Of a stretch of DNA of 64,000 bases, positions 1-13,132 are shown piece after piece. Location: positions 1 to 64,000 of the forward strand of contig JAKCWW010000009.1 of the NCBI GenBank assembly GCA_026260175.1, in the 5' to 3' direction. Numbering within the stretch: the stretch's first letter is position 1; every line of letters starts with the position of its first letter. Origin of the DNA: Reticulitermes lucifugus (lineage: Eukaryota > Arthropoda > Insecta > Blattodea > Rhinotermitidae). Position numbers and translations under genes: made by a program. The notes beneath the pieces were generated by a model. It did not search any database, was not told the DNA's origin, and worked only from the letters and a program-made list of their open reading frames with translations.

Positions 1-63
<63 letters not shown>
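1..63. repeat. (AC)n microsatellite
   Basis: About 31 dinucleotide units with a single T interruption; it continues past the left edge of the window. Confidence 0.95.
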
Positions 64-64
<1 letters not shown>

Positions 65-154
65 GGTAGTTGTGACTGTAGTGACTGGCCACGGACTGGT
101 AAACGGCTTTCTGTTCCCGACAAGCATTTTTCTCTTCCCATCACGTTCAGCCAT

Positions 155-240
155 AATTACGATTATCCAGCCCCACTCTAACGGGTAATAGGAGCTACTA
201 CTTCCTCCGGGGTAAAGCGGCCGAAGAGTGACACTGACGA
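155..240 (+). mobile_element. SINE family A, short middle fragment
   Basis: CCAGCCCCACTCTAACGGGT followed by TCCGGGGTAAAGCGGCCGAA matches the middle of family A (TCCTGGGGTAGAGCGGCCGG). The ends cannot be placed. Confidence 0.4.
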
Positions 241-1560
241 TTCACTTCCCTGAATTTCGACTTTATGGATTCTTAGAGTTTTACGTACTCTCACCAAGCT
301 TCTTCATGATGTGTTGTTTAAGCACAAAGACAAATTTACCGTTAGCTTTTGCATGTATACAACACCGAGAAATAATCCATATTGTGAGCGAAATTTTACT
401 TTCTCATAAGCGTGATGTAAAAGAAAGTTTTGTAGTTTGTGAGAAGTTCGAGGCTAGTGCACAAAATTGTATCCTGCGTTTTAGGTAACCTGACACGTTC
501 GTCGCCGTCTTCACAAGAGCTCGCCATTGGTCCCTATTGTGAGCCAGATAAATGGAGTCCACACCGTCCTATTCGAGTTTTTAAAGACTAATTTTAATAT
601 TTTCCTCCCATCTAGGTTCAGATCAACAAAATGGTTTGTTTCGTCCAGTTTCCTAACTACATCACAAGCAATATATTTATCGGAATATATACTTCCTCCT
701 TGGTTACAAATGGAAGAAATTCTGCGTCTCGAGTTCCCGTTTTAATTTTATTATTTTAGAGCTCTAACGATAAACACGTACACTCTTTAGCAGCGTTGAA
801 CTGTCCGAGCTATTAACCGCTTCTCATAGAGCCTTAATATTCTTTGTTGTATACCAGGAGCCTGCGATTTGTTTCTGCTCGGTGATAGGCGATTCCATTC
901 TACATCTTCACGCCGAGTGAAGTATCTTCCCTTTAGATTTCCGATCAAAATTCTTATCTTTCCCTTGTGTGTTTCACGCATGTCTTCAATTTCGTCGGCT
1001 TCATTTGATTATTTAATATTTCACTTTATGAAGAGTAAAACGGGAAACAGTGAGTATCTTCGCTCCAAACATGAAGTCACTGTTCCGTTATTTTTTAAAA
1101 CTATTGAGGAAAACGCAAAATATTTTATTATCAGCAGTATAGCCACTATTATACCCTCCTGCAGTGCGAATAAAATTCATTGAATCACAACTGAGCAAAC
1201 CTTCCACCTACGGACTTTGTATTATTTTCCTGCCCCTTAAGAAGTCGGTTTATTAAATTCATATACACAAACCTCTAAATGTGCTTCGCGTAAGTAATTA
1301 CTGAGCTATGACCTCAGTTGCAACGCTTTTGCTTGTGTTGCAGGAAGTACGCGGCCCTACAGTTTCGTCATAACCTTAAACTTCAGCACATGGAGCAGTA
1401 GCAGTGTGCTCAACGCGCAACTAGAATTGTTCGAGAGACGTCATGTGCGCAGAGCAGCTCTGCATATGACGTCTTTTATTTTCCGTCACTTGAAGTGTCT
1501 ATACGTCTTAGTTAAAGGTATTGGAACGGGTATGCATAAATGCGAACAATAGTGTAGGCT
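241..1560. other. No gene seen
   Basis: Only short chance frames. No repeat was recognised between the SINE fragment at 155-240 and the family B SINE. Confidence 0.6.
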
Positions 1561-1576
1561 TTGATACACTTTTTTT

Positions 1577-1846
1577 GTGACGGGCCCCGAAGCAGAAGCT
1601 ACGGACGCACCGCAGCCTAGAGGCTTATTGTGCAACCCTGTGATGAAGATGGTTAGTTCTTTTCGTTTTTTCTTGTAATGGAGCCCCGGTGAAATGAAAT
1701 TGACAGGGGAAAACCGAAGTACTCGGAGTAAAACCTGTCCCAGTGCCACTTTGTCCACCACAATTCACACATGGACTGACCTGTGATCGAACCCGGGCCT
1801 CCGCGGTGAGAGGCCGGCGACTAACAGCCTGAGCGGTGGCACAGCC
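1577..1846 (-). mobile_element. SINE family B, full length with target-site duplication
   Basis: The tRNA-like head is at the right on the minus strand (GCCACCGCTCAGGCTG, then GGGTTCGATCACAGG as box B). The body is GGACAAAGTGGCACTGGGAC then GAGTACTTCGGTTTTCCCCT. Duplicated target TTGATACACTTTTTTT (1561-1576) and TTGATACATCTTTTTT (1847-1862). It defines family B here. Confidence 0.85.
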
Positions 1847-1863
1847 TTGATACATCTTTTTTT

Positions 1864-4738
1864 AAGTGCAAAAATTTAAGGTTTTTTGTCTCTTGCTTCT
1901 TTGTTTTTTGAACTAATATTGTCAATGCATTCCCATTGTGGCTTGTGCTTTATGACACCGTGTTGTAGTCTGTAGGTGGATGGATACTAATTTTTCTAAA
2001 GAACATGCTGCTTCTATCTTCAAGTTTAAGTGGACTTTATTTCTGGAGGTGGGAGAAAATTTTTCCTATGAAGCATTGATACGTATCTATCACAGTATAC
2101 TCGTATGTAACGCTGTGTCGTAACCTGGAAAATCGCACTATGAAATGGCATTATGAAACTCTACCGTCATGAAAATCTTAAATCTTACCGTGTCACTCTA
2201 GTGTTTGTTTACATTTTGAAGGGCATGACTTACGTTATAAGAATGAGTCCTGTATTATCCAGGTGTTAGGACCGTTTTCCTTTGCGTAAAGTGCAAATAG
2301 TAGGGGACGTGGAAGTCTATACCTTCTATGTCTGAGTGTTTCATATACGGAAGAATGACACTTGATGCTGGGTTGGGGTAATTGCTGAAAATTGTAGAGT
2401 GAATACAACTATGATTTTCATGAGTTCAATACAGCCCCCTTTTTCTTTAAATGCGTTTACATTAAATTTTGTCTGTATGTTTTGAAGTACTGATTTAAGT
2501 ACAGATCTTGTGCACCTTAAATTTGTCGGACATATACCTAACTTAGATATCATCAACCCCAACAAAAGCGGGACGTATATTCTGTTGTATATGGCGCTAC
2601 ACTTGATCCATTATACACCAAAAACATATAAAAGACGAAAATAATGAAGTGTGTGAAGTTTCTGGGGCCTTTTGATTTAAAGACTCTAGGTAGTTGACAT
2701 AATCTAAAAGAAGGGCTGTGTTTTGCTGTAACACTATCGACAGAATATTTAGAAACCTCAGGTTAGTAGACGAAGTGTAACAGTCGTATATTAACGGTAA
2801 GAGTTGTTCCTGCACAAGTGATGCTGTCCCCCTATACAGATTTTAAGACTAGAATGAAGATAGCTGCTTATAGTTCTTCCCAGAACGTCATTTTTCAAGT
2901 TAGGTTCGTCGTTTACAGATAACTTTTACTGTGAAACTAGGTCTGTTCCCATAAGAGAATCCGACATTCTCCTGTGTACAAAACCGTGGGACAGTCGTCA
3001 TTCTTATCGTGCGTCCCAGCACAACATACATTATTGTGCAGGAGACGTTATACACCATTTAACAATAGCCACGTGTTTGAAGAGAAACTTCAGTGTAACT
3101 TGCTGTGGTTACGTGCGTCCTATTGAATTCAAATGGCAGTGCCTATATGTGGAAGTAACAAGCGATCCCACAGCCTGACAGCAGACGTCTCCGATCATAA
3201 ACGAGAATAAACTGTGAAGGTAGTACTTGGAAGTGTGGTCTCTTACCACAGAAATGTCTTACAACGAGTGTTAAATCAGTATTGATATGAACACCACTAT
3301 TCTACATATGAAAATTTCAAATGTTCTCAACACGGCATGCCATGTACTGCAAATAATAACTTGAAAATTAGGAGCTATTTTAACGTTCTGTGTTGCGATA
3401 CTTAAAGCTGCTATGTAGTGTTCATTATTCTTAATATACGTTTTTAAGTCTCTAGGTTGAAGTCCATCTAGCTTGAGTCACAGTATAGTGCATTGCATAG
3501 GACCATAAATTATTTTCTCTTCAGTTTTATTCAGTACAATTTACAGTACTTAGAAAAGTCAGGAAATGGAAACGAAAGAAAATTCTGTCCTCTGAGATGT
3601 GTCCTATAGAAATTTACCGGCATGTAGGAAAAATGTACTTCCACAATTAACCCTTAGGATGGGGACAGCATGATTCTCCAAAACGTTGGTAAATTTCTAC
3701 CATACTACACGGCGTCACATCCCAGAAGATATATTCTTCTTAGACCACATTTTGAACACCCAACTGTCACAGAATTTACAAAGTTTAACAACTCTCAGAT
3801 CTACTTGCAGTTTCTTATAGGACGATTCGCTCTGAGACAGACATTTAAAGTGCATCTCATGTAACTGCATGGAGCAGGACCTTCCTTGAAGAGCCAATGG
3901 ATTCTTAAGTAATGAAGGAATTTTACCTCATTTTATGAAATATTTTAACAAGATCACGCTACTGATTAATATTCTGTGCCAAATTAATCAAGTCCACATT
4001 TTATCAGTCATTTCCGTTCAAATCCACTTTAACCTTGTTATTTCGTCGTCATTCAAGTTTCTCGACAAGGTGTTTTGTGTGGACGTCTCTTTCCAAAGCC
4101 CGCACGGTTGAGGTTAGAACAAATGATGCGTGTTTCGCTTAATGCAATCTTCATACCATTGCAGATATTTCAAAATTATTTCTCATGAAGCAGATTCTTA
4201 TGGGCCAGAATTGAAGACGGCTTAATGTCGGAAAGCCGAGACACGTCGTCTGTCTAATTCTGAATATTTGTAATACAGAAACAAAACGTTGTGCCAAACA
4301 GAAAATTATCTTATTCAGTAATTAAATTAGTATTTCATAAAACAGTTTGTTGTACATGAAGTCAAAATAAGCAAACCAAGTATACCGACAGTACACCTTT
4401 GCATTCTATTATGAGTATGGCCCAGAATATAAGTAAGTGTCTTGGTGGATTTCACACAGATCATTTTGCCTTTTTAAGCCTGTGTACACGTTGGAAACAA
4501 TTTTAGAAACATAGGAACTTTGAAAAGTTAAGAATGGTATACACTTAATTGGTATTGTAATTGTATTACAAAATTATTGACTTTCATGAAACGTTGTCTA
4601 TGATAAAAAAAGTGTAATTTAGGAATACCTAAAACTTTCATTCAATTGCATTTCTGTAAAATTATTATTTTACGTGTTAGGCTTATGAATTTGCTCATAA
4701 TTATGACTTTATTCAAAGTAAATTGAAATCATGCAATG
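1864..4738. other. No gene seen
   Basis: AT-rich single-copy-looking DNA with no frame, splice pattern or repeat that I recognise. Confidence 0.6.
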
Positions 4739-4880
4739 CCACGGCTCGGGCGATTAGTGTTCAGTGTTTAACCGCGGAGGACCAGTTCAACTACATGCTA
4801 AAATCTGTGGGATTTGTGGTGGACAAAGTGGAGCTGCAGCGGTTTCTCTTCGAGTAATTCCGGTTTACTGTGTCAGTATC
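4739..4880 (+). mobile_element. SINE family B, diverged 5' part
   Basis: CCACGGCTCGGGCGATTAGT resembles the tRNA-like head. ACCGCGGAGGACCAGTTCAA and TTTGTGGTGGACAAAGTGGA match family B in forward orientation. The remainder fades after about 4860. Confidence 0.6.
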
Positions 4881-7800
4881 ATGTCACAAACGTTGCGTAC
4901 TTTCATTCCTTCAGCTGTCATCGACAGCGTCGTTAAATAACAAATAATTTGACTTTAGTTTACTCACACGTAAATATTACACAATTTGTCGAACGTGAGG
5001 TTTTATTGAAGCCTATCATTGATCTCAAAATTATTCGTTATTAAGTACATTTACTTCCTCATTCGAGTTGGCCCCAAAAATGTAACGTACATTGCAAAAG
5101 TTAATACACGTTCTTCATAGCAAAATTAATTTGGGTTAGCCCTGTAGTTTAGATGCTGTCATTTACGAAAAGAAAGGGACAAGATGGTAATTATTTCTTT
5201 GGTTTTACTCCTTTTTTTGAAATATATATAAAAAATTGACACTATGTAAGATTAATGTAAAGTAGCAGTTACATTTACCATGCTGCTTTAAATTAAACCA
5301 CCCTGACCGAGTTCAGTCTGAACGTAGAAGAACGAATACTTTCTCAACCCTCAAAGACTTGAAAATGTAATTTACAGACACGACATCCCATCATGATTCA
5401 ATTCTTTCTTCCTAAAGCACGTTACAAAGATAAAAATATATGCTTTATATTTACTTATATATATCTTTGAGGTGCATTATAAGAATCTATGTGGTCATAA
5501 GCAAAAATCTTAATGACTTGGGTAACCGAAAAGTGGTTATTTTAGCAAGGGACCCTCGAGTAACTGCAATGATTCGCTTGTGTATAAAATATTTTCCTAT
5601 TGGTCTATAATTAGTATTTCATTTCCAGAAAATTTCGAACTCAAATTTTGATACATACTAGTTAATTATTCAGTCAATTTAGAACAGTAAATTCTTGGTA
5701 AATAACGTCTGATTCATATAGAGTATTCTTGAAGGCCCTCTGTTTCAGATTCAAAAGTCTATGCGAAGCGTGATAGTACATTTAATCCTACCTTAATGTA
5801 TCCCATGTTCGAGTTTCTCTGTTCTCTTGTGAACGTAAAATGTGATCTGACTTCAAAGGAGAGTTTCAGTTCTTTTTATACCTATATGCTTTAACTAAGA
5901 TTTCCCTGCTACACTTATTTCGGAGGAGAGACATAAAGGATCCGTTCCTATTGTTTGGGCGGGAAAAAGGAGAAATGTTCTGATGCATAACAAAGAAGAA
6001 AGATGAAAGAAAGCGGCAACAAGAGACGGAGAGAGTAAGGAGATAAGCTAAGAGAGACTTAATTTGGTATAATGCAGCATGTTCCTCGTAAAGTTTCGCT
6101 TACACCAAGGTTTAGTTATTCTCTTATTTAGCGGAAACCTTTTGCAGAAATGTATGCAGGCATTTTGCTTAGATTTATTGCAATATCATGAGCAGGTGAG
6201 TGATACTATAGTTCCTTGTTTGCCAGGAAAAAGTTATACTCTGTTGGTTGGTTATACCTGTTATTAATGATTATCGTGGGTAATTTGCTACAAAGAAAGC
6301 AGCAGCAGTTGTGTAATGAGTGACGCGTTTTAAATAGCAGCGCGTTAGGTTTCTGAGGAAAACAGCCTTCGAACGTTTTCAGTACGTTGCCAAATTTTAT
6401 ACATGTGGCATATCAGTGTAATGTATCACTTCAAGGCAAAATCTAGACTTAACACAAGAATTATGTGTGTTACTTACCTAACACTGTTGTTGCAGAAAAG
6501 ATAAATTTTCCTGATGAAAAAGCCTGCTACATAACACAGTCTTCCCATAGTACCGCCTGTCCTCACTACATGTTTCCCTAAAATGCATCTTATGATCATC
6601 CAACCGTCTTTTTCTCAGCCTCTGAAATTAGTTGTTTTCAAGATTTTACCCCACAAAAAATCTGTATATATTTGTTGTCTCCCATATTTATAGCTACATT
6701 TTCAACCCATCGTAGCCTGCTAGATTTCATTTGCCTAAAGTGCTAACGCTTAATTTGTAGGGTGTGTCATATAATGGACGTTTATACCTTCGGGCAACAT
6801 TTACACACAAACACACACACTCGTACACGCACACGCTAAAGCTTACCGAGCGTACTAATGTAATTTCTTGAATACGTACTATGAAACTGAAATATGATTT
6901 CTGAGTAATTTACTGACATTTGTTTACGCATTTTTCACTAACAGCGAAAATTAATGTTTCGAGTTTTCGGGTGATCTCATTAGTATTTTTGAAGGTTCAG
7001 TGCTTGTGAAATGTTTCAACTTTTGTAAGGATAAACTGCATTAAATGTTTCCAAGTTTCTTATTCACGACAAATTCTGGAAGATGGATATCCATCTGCAT
7101 TATTCCTCGTACAGGAAACAGTCCTTGATATAAAGGAATCGAAATGTGACGTGAAAATACTAAGTGATAAAAACGTTCTTCATACAATTGTCTGGTTGTG
7201 CTCATAATCACTCATTATTGTTTCATGCGAATGAACAAAATGGAGTTTCCTAAACACACAACCTTTGTTCTTAATTTTCCAGTGGCTACCTACATACCCT
7301 CACTTTTAATCTCACCTATTTAATAACAGTGAACTATGTCATCATGTAATTTTATCTAACCTGGCAAAAGTTTCTTCTTCTTTTGCTATTAAACAACTAG
7401 GGAAAAATTAAGTTCCAAAAATTTTAGGAACTAACTTCTCAATGTCTATCATTGTAATTACACAAGTGTATGAAAAACTGCACATATATACATACATACA
7501 TAAATACGTCCATATATACTTAGTACGTGCATGCGTACATACATAATACTTTCATGCTCACGTTTGCCATTTTACATGTGTTTGTTATGTTGTTGCTGTT
7601 ACGTTCTTGAAAGTTTACCCCTACATTCAACTTTAAATGATACTGCCCATGGTGTTTTGTAATATACGTAACAGATATATTGGGCATTACCCATAACCTC
7701 TCCTTTTTACCTGAAGGCTGAGACAGAGTCATTCAGCCTAACATTGTGGTAGTTTTCGGCGTGAGACAATGTACACAATTTTTGTCACTTCTGTTGCCCA

Positions 7801-8008
7801 TATATCTATTTCCCTTATATATTTTAATGTAAGCAGTACTTTCTACCTTACTCTTTAAGCAGAAATTGTTCGGTGGGCCGTTGCAGAACAAGACGAAGCT
7901 AGTTTAGAGCTTTGGTAATGTAACTGATTGATAGCACCAAAATTAAAGGTGCCAGATGATTTTTGCTTAGTACCTAGTGTCTAAATCTAAAAATAAATTT
8001 GTCGAATG
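4881..8008. other. No gene seen; short simple repeats
   Basis: Contains CA-rich runs near 6808-6835, TACA runs near 7486-7510, and a small AT hairpin (ACAAAGATA against TATCTTTG) around 5424-5470. Nothing coding. Confidence 0.6.
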
Positions 8009-8100
8009 CAGTAGAATCTCGATATTTCAAGGTGAACAGGACAAAGATTGCCTCGAACTACCGAAAACTCGGACTACACGGATTACGACAATGGAAACAT
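8009..8100 (+). mobile_element. Left end of a pogo/Tigger-like transposon
   Basis: CAGTAGAATCTCGATATTTC, followed by CTCGAACTACCGAAAACTCG, resembles a Tigger terminal repeat and its subterminal repeats. No matching right end was found downstream, so it looks truncated. Confidence 0.4.
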
Positions 8101-8878
8101 ATTTTCTCTTACTTTTAAAATTCATTGCTAGTTTGCTTTACAGTACATATTTAAATCATATAACAATACACAAGAATGCACACAGAAAGCGAATAAAAGG
8201 CGGTGCATAAATGCCTGAAAGACACATGGGCTCGCAGAGAAACGTAGCCAAGTGAATTCCGTATTCAACGTAGGAAGAACCTTAACTACATCGCGTCGGC
8301 TCGGACGAAACGGAATCTCGAACGATAGCGATGCTCCTGTCCTTGCAGCTGAAATACGTTAAGGAGTGACGGACAGACATGGCCACCCATTAAGCCTTAA
8401 TTTTTAACACCTAATATGAAGGTCATAAAATTATTCTATTGTAATCTGTCTTTTATGAGAGGTTATGTTTGCTACGTAATATACATGATGTTTGCTTAGT
8501 GGTGTAATGAACAAAGGTCTGTGAACAGCTTGTACCTTCAATCTTGTTACTGAAGTAAATTATTGTAATTATATTAATTGATTACAAGTGGTGGCCATGG
8601 TTTGTTGTCTCTCCAGGAAGGTCAAATATTACAGCAGCAAGTATTTTTCTCCATTTTTCTCAGTAATTTGTATTATGTTTAATAAATATGAAACTGCCTT
8701 CCCGGAGCTGACACGTCTTAAATTACTTCTACTCTCTAATGAGAAATAGTTGTATAAAATGTTCAATTTGGAACATATTGTAGGCATATTTTTAAAGTGA
8801 ATGTATACATTTCATGGCTGATGCTTAGGCACAACAGCAAAGTTACGTTAATGCAAAACGGGCAAATATGTAGGCCTA

Positions 8879-9195
8879 CAGTAAAACTTTGATTATCCGT
8901 AACCCGATTATCCTTCAGTTTCTATAAACTGTCATCGTCGCGAGCCACTCTGTGTGTGGGGAGGTGTAGGAGGAAATGCGGATATGTTTCTTATCACATG
9001 GTGTGTAGTGTGTAATTAAATTGTAATTCTGTAATGTTCGTATGTAAGTACATGCACTGTAGTATGTAATACAATAAAAATTTTTATCTGTATTAGGCAG
9101 TGTGTAATTGTTAAGCACCTATTCTATTGACTGTCTATTCTTGTATCTGCCATTGCTTCGATCCCGACTCCTGACGGATAATCGAAGTTTTACTG
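8879..9195. mobile_element. Pogo/Tigger-like MITE, 317 bp
   Basis: The terminal inverted repeats CAGTAAAACTTTGATTATCC (left) and GGATAATCGAAGTTTTACTG (right) match the pogo/Tigger end pattern CAGT...CGATTATCCG. A TA precedes the left end, as expected for TA target duplication; the right flank is GG, so that side has changed. No transposase frame lies within, so it is non-autonomous. Confidence 0.8.
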
Positions 9196-9704
9196 GGTTT
9201 TAAACTAAAGCCCGTCTACTAGATAAGAGGGTTTACGTTCTCACGATTATCGGTTAAGCGTTACTTTGATGATAAACATAGGATGTACGACAAGTAACAC
9301 TGCTATTAGATCACAAGAACGCGTGCTCTTTCAGTTATTAGCGTGTTCCGTCTACCAACATACAAAATCATCCTTTTCGGGGCCGATATATCTGTAATCT
9401 CCTACTCTTCGGTTTGTATTGATGGAGAACCATCCCGATTAGTTCTCAGACTTTCTTTCAAAATGCGCCAGCGGTCTATTTCACAGTTTGTGTTTTGTTC
9501 TGTTAATATTTTTGTTACTTGTGTGATCTGTCTTTATGCATCCAGTAGCGACCTAGGGGAAAATCGTTTCTGCCTTCTTTACCGACCCCATTATATATTC
9601 CTTTAATGTCCAACATTCTTATCTATATAAAAGCAAAGGAATGTGATTACTCCGTAGAGTGCTGTGTCTTAACGGGTTTGTCGATTGCTGAGAATACGCA
9701 GTGT

Positions 9705-9893
9705 CGGTAAGTGATGATTGAATGGATATGGAGCGTTGGTGGAATGATATTAACAGGAGAAAACACATGTACTCGGAGAAAAACCTGTCTTAGTGCCAAT
9801 CTGTCCATCATAAATCGTAAAATGACTGACCTGGGATCGAACCCAATTATCCGGTGTGACAGGCCTGAATGTCCCCGCGCTGCTGCTCAATAC
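9705..9893 (-). mobile_element. SINE family B, diverged copy
   Basis: TGTACTCGGAGAAAAACCTG, TCTTAGTGCCAATCTGTCCA and GACCTGGGATCGAACCCAAT match family B in reverse orientation. The head is degraded. Confidence 0.65.
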
Positions 9894-10424
9894 AATTTTA
9901 TTAATAATAATACGTAAATTTTATGCCATAATGCAGTTATTAAGGGCGCTTCTGTTCGAAGGAGAAGCATATGCAATAATTTTTCTTCTTGAAGTTTGTC
10001 AGTGTTTTGGTTAGTCAGAAAGTAGTGTGACGGTGTAATTTGATAGGTCACGCGTGTGAGTGGAAGAACTGATACCGCCAGCACCCTTCTGAACACGTGG
10101 AAGTATCCTGAGACACAAACAATCGGGGTTCCTCGTGTTTTCGTGTGCATGCATGCATTTTCTAACAAGAAGTACCGGTTCCAATATGACAATCAGCATA
10201 GGAACATTGGCATGTCTAATCCGTGAAGACACAAACGTTGATATAGGAGGGTACAGTACCTTCGAGAATTCAGTTTGAGTTTTTCGGGTTGTTTATAAAC
10301 AACTAAGTAACAGAAATATTGTATTCTTTCATCCCGGTAGGAGCAAGAGGTTTCTCTGTTCTCAAAAGAATGAAGACTAGCTCTGGGGCTCACCAAGTTT
10401 CATGCTTTAATTGGTACAACGGGG

Positions 10425-10556
10425 TCTTTCAATTGATGTAAAGCAGCTGGAGTGTGAAGCTGACTACGTAACTATATCTAGTGTCGAGGGTAAGAATGAG
10501 TAGACCTAGATCTCTGCTCTCTCTTTATGCCTTCGTGGGGTTGACAGGGACTTTTC
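10425..10556 (+). mobile_element. SINE family A, 3' fragment
   Basis: GGAGTGTGAAGCTGACTACG, TATCTAGTGTCGAGGGTAAG and CTTTATGCCTTCGTGG match the 3' half of family A. It ends at a T-rich run. Confidence 0.5.
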
Positions 10557-11654
10557 TTTTTTTTTTTTTGTTTTTTACGTCTTCATATTTCTCCGGTCCT
10601 GCTGCTTTAGCATAATCTCGTTGACATAAAACCTGTAAGAAGCCTAGTTTTATTACGCAAGAACGCAGTACGTTTTGGTAGCAGTGTGGCATTTTTTTGT
10701 TGTGAATACCACTGGACTCAACCACGACATAAGAATTCGGGTCTGGGTGTTTGTATGTTTATTATTCTTCTCACATAATATTAATATAAGGAGTGTTTAG
10801 CATACGCATGTAGCTTGTCTTATCCATTTAAAAGCAAGAAGCAACTATATATATACCAGCTGCTTTAACATTAAAATTAATATCGTCTTGCCAACATTGT
10901 ATTTGAGTATTCATATTATTCTGAGAATAAACATCTTTTTTCAGTTGGTCTTTGTAGCGGAAGCACACCATGTTGACTGAATGTAGGAGCTGAATTTCAA
11001 AATTTTATTTAGATGAACTGCATTTTTAAAGGACTGTAAAATAACTCTGTGGTTCCAGCAGACCGTCGACCTGGTCATCCCCAAAATACAAGTAAAATTT
11101 TTGCACTTGAGCCAACTTCACCGGTAAATTCTGTAAATAATATTTTCAGGTTGCTTCATTCTGTCCATTATCGCACACAAACAGTTCTTGCAGGATTATT
11201 GAAAGTGTGAAACTCACGTTAATTACCTGCTGCCACAGATATCATGTCTGAATACACTGGAATGTATATCATATAAGTTCCAGTGACAAAGTTTCTGATC
11301 TTGTAATTAAACACGCTTGTTGTGGGATGTACGAATGTGATAAGAATTTGGATAATTCGCTTTCTCACTGACATGAAGGGCAATGTTCTGAATGTGAAAT
11401 TTGTTACCAGCTGGGACCTTTGCATTGCTCAGCTATTCAGGCAGCGTGTGCTTACGTGTATTTCATGGCTAACTGTTCCTTACGCATACCTATTTTGTCT
11501 GAACAAAGCTGTGCGGTTTTTTTTAACGATACTCGTTCAAATACGTAGCTTATAGAGCGGAAAATAATCGGAAAATAGCCGTGAATGTTATGCAAATAAG
11601 GATTTGCGAGGAGGGGTTTGTGGCATAATTAAAAGCACTGTTCCACATAGGATA

Positions 11655-11921
11655 TTATACTTGGCCCAGTGACTGAGCTACGGGATGAACTACCGAGGAA
11701 TCTTCATTCGATTTCTGGCAAGGTTAAGAGATTGTCCTCTATCTTAAATCATCCAGACCAACTCTGTTTTCCACTGTGCCTCTTATTCAGTGGATAAAGT
11801 GGGTTCTTTCCCCGCGGTAAAGCGGTATGGACGTTTGTATGACCACTCTTCTCTATCTAGTGCCGAAGCATAGAGCTAAGCCACTACTCCTTGTTGTGCC
11901 TTCGTTGTGCTCACAGGGACA
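11655..11921 (+). mobile_element. SINE family A, degenerate copy
   Basis: The head GGCCCAGTGACTGAGCTACG is followed by a recognisable body (CCCCGCGGTAAAGCGGTATGG, then CTATCTAGTGCCGAAGCATAG) and a CCTTCG...GTGCTCACAGGG end. Strongly diverged. Confidence 0.6.
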
Positions 11922-12950
11922 ATATTACCTATTGCTTTGCTGCAGCATTCGACTTGAGAGACAGAAAACACTTCAGCATAGCGCTGAACCCGGGCTAGAT
12001 TGAAACGGAGCGTTACTGCTGCCGTAACTTTGTAGGTTCGATTGCATATGCGGAAATCGCACGTTATTTCATCCCTAGAGGGAATGCATGTACGTTAGTG
12101 GTTTGCTCGAGTATCTGCAAACTTCATGTGTAATTCCATCTTGGCAGAAATTAGAGTACATTAGTTATTCACACAAGTCTTTACATCGGGAAAATTTAAA
12201 ATCACTTGCTAAATTCAGCATACTTTTTCTACACTTTTCCTGAATTCTACGAACATAACATTTACGCCAATGGTGTAATATATACCCACGTATTTAATAG
12301 TTATGGCCTGTTCATAAAACCATTTTTATTAAAAACGGGAACGTAAAATACATTAAATATATTGGTATTGAATTATAAAGTTTCATCTTAATTCTCTGTA
12401 GTACTTTCGGAAGTGAAATTTAGAGTTTTAGAATTTCGCTTGATGTTGGAACGATTCTGTAGTTGTCGAAGAAAGCGGAATGACTGTCACTTGTAGTCTG
12501 TGATATGTAACATATCTGTCAATAGCTCGGAACGAAATAGCGTCGATTCATTGGATGATAGTGGATTATAAATTGGAAATAATGAGGAAGGACGTGATCG
12601 TGGACTACTTTAACGAGCTGTCCTGAATTTTGACTGTACGAATTAACAAATGCCACAGAAATTTTCAGGATAGTCGGATTTCTGGCGTACAACCGAACCC
12701 GGCACGTCTAAGTATGTGGGGGTTGACACTTCAGCCAACTTGCTCGAGAAGCAGGATATGTACTCGTTTCTTTACAGAGATGAATTACGGCATGCTGCCA
12801 GGACTAGAATAGCGATGTCAGGGACGAATCGATTTCTGTGCTGTAACTGATGTTGCCATTCGTAACGGTCACGATTTGTCTTTCAATTCGGGGTCAACAT
12901 TTTAACATATAAATATTACAGATGTACTGTTGTATAAGGAAAGATGATTT

Positions 12951-13132
12951 TTTCTTTTTTTTTCCAATGGCTCGACAGCCCCTTAGGGGCCTAGGCCGCC
13001 TCATTTTTCGAGGCTTCNNNNNNNNNNNNNNNNNNNNNNNNNNNNNNNNNNNNNNNNNNNNNNNNNNCCACAATCCCAGTAAGCGAGCGGCCGTAGACCC
13101 ACGCCTTAGACCGCATGGCCACTGGGATCGAC
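12951..13132 (-). mobile_element. SINE family C copy interrupted by an assembly gap
   Basis: CCAATGGCTCGACAGCCCCT at the left and GCATGGCCACTGGGATCGAC at the right match the copy at 32732. The middle is replaced by N at 13018-13067. By alignment with that copy, about 116 bases are missing rather than 50. Confidence 0.8.
13018..13067. other. Assembly gap, 50 N
   Basis: Lies in the middle of a family C SINE. The gap length is a placeholder; about 116 bases are expected from the intact copy at 32732-32973. Confidence 0.98.
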
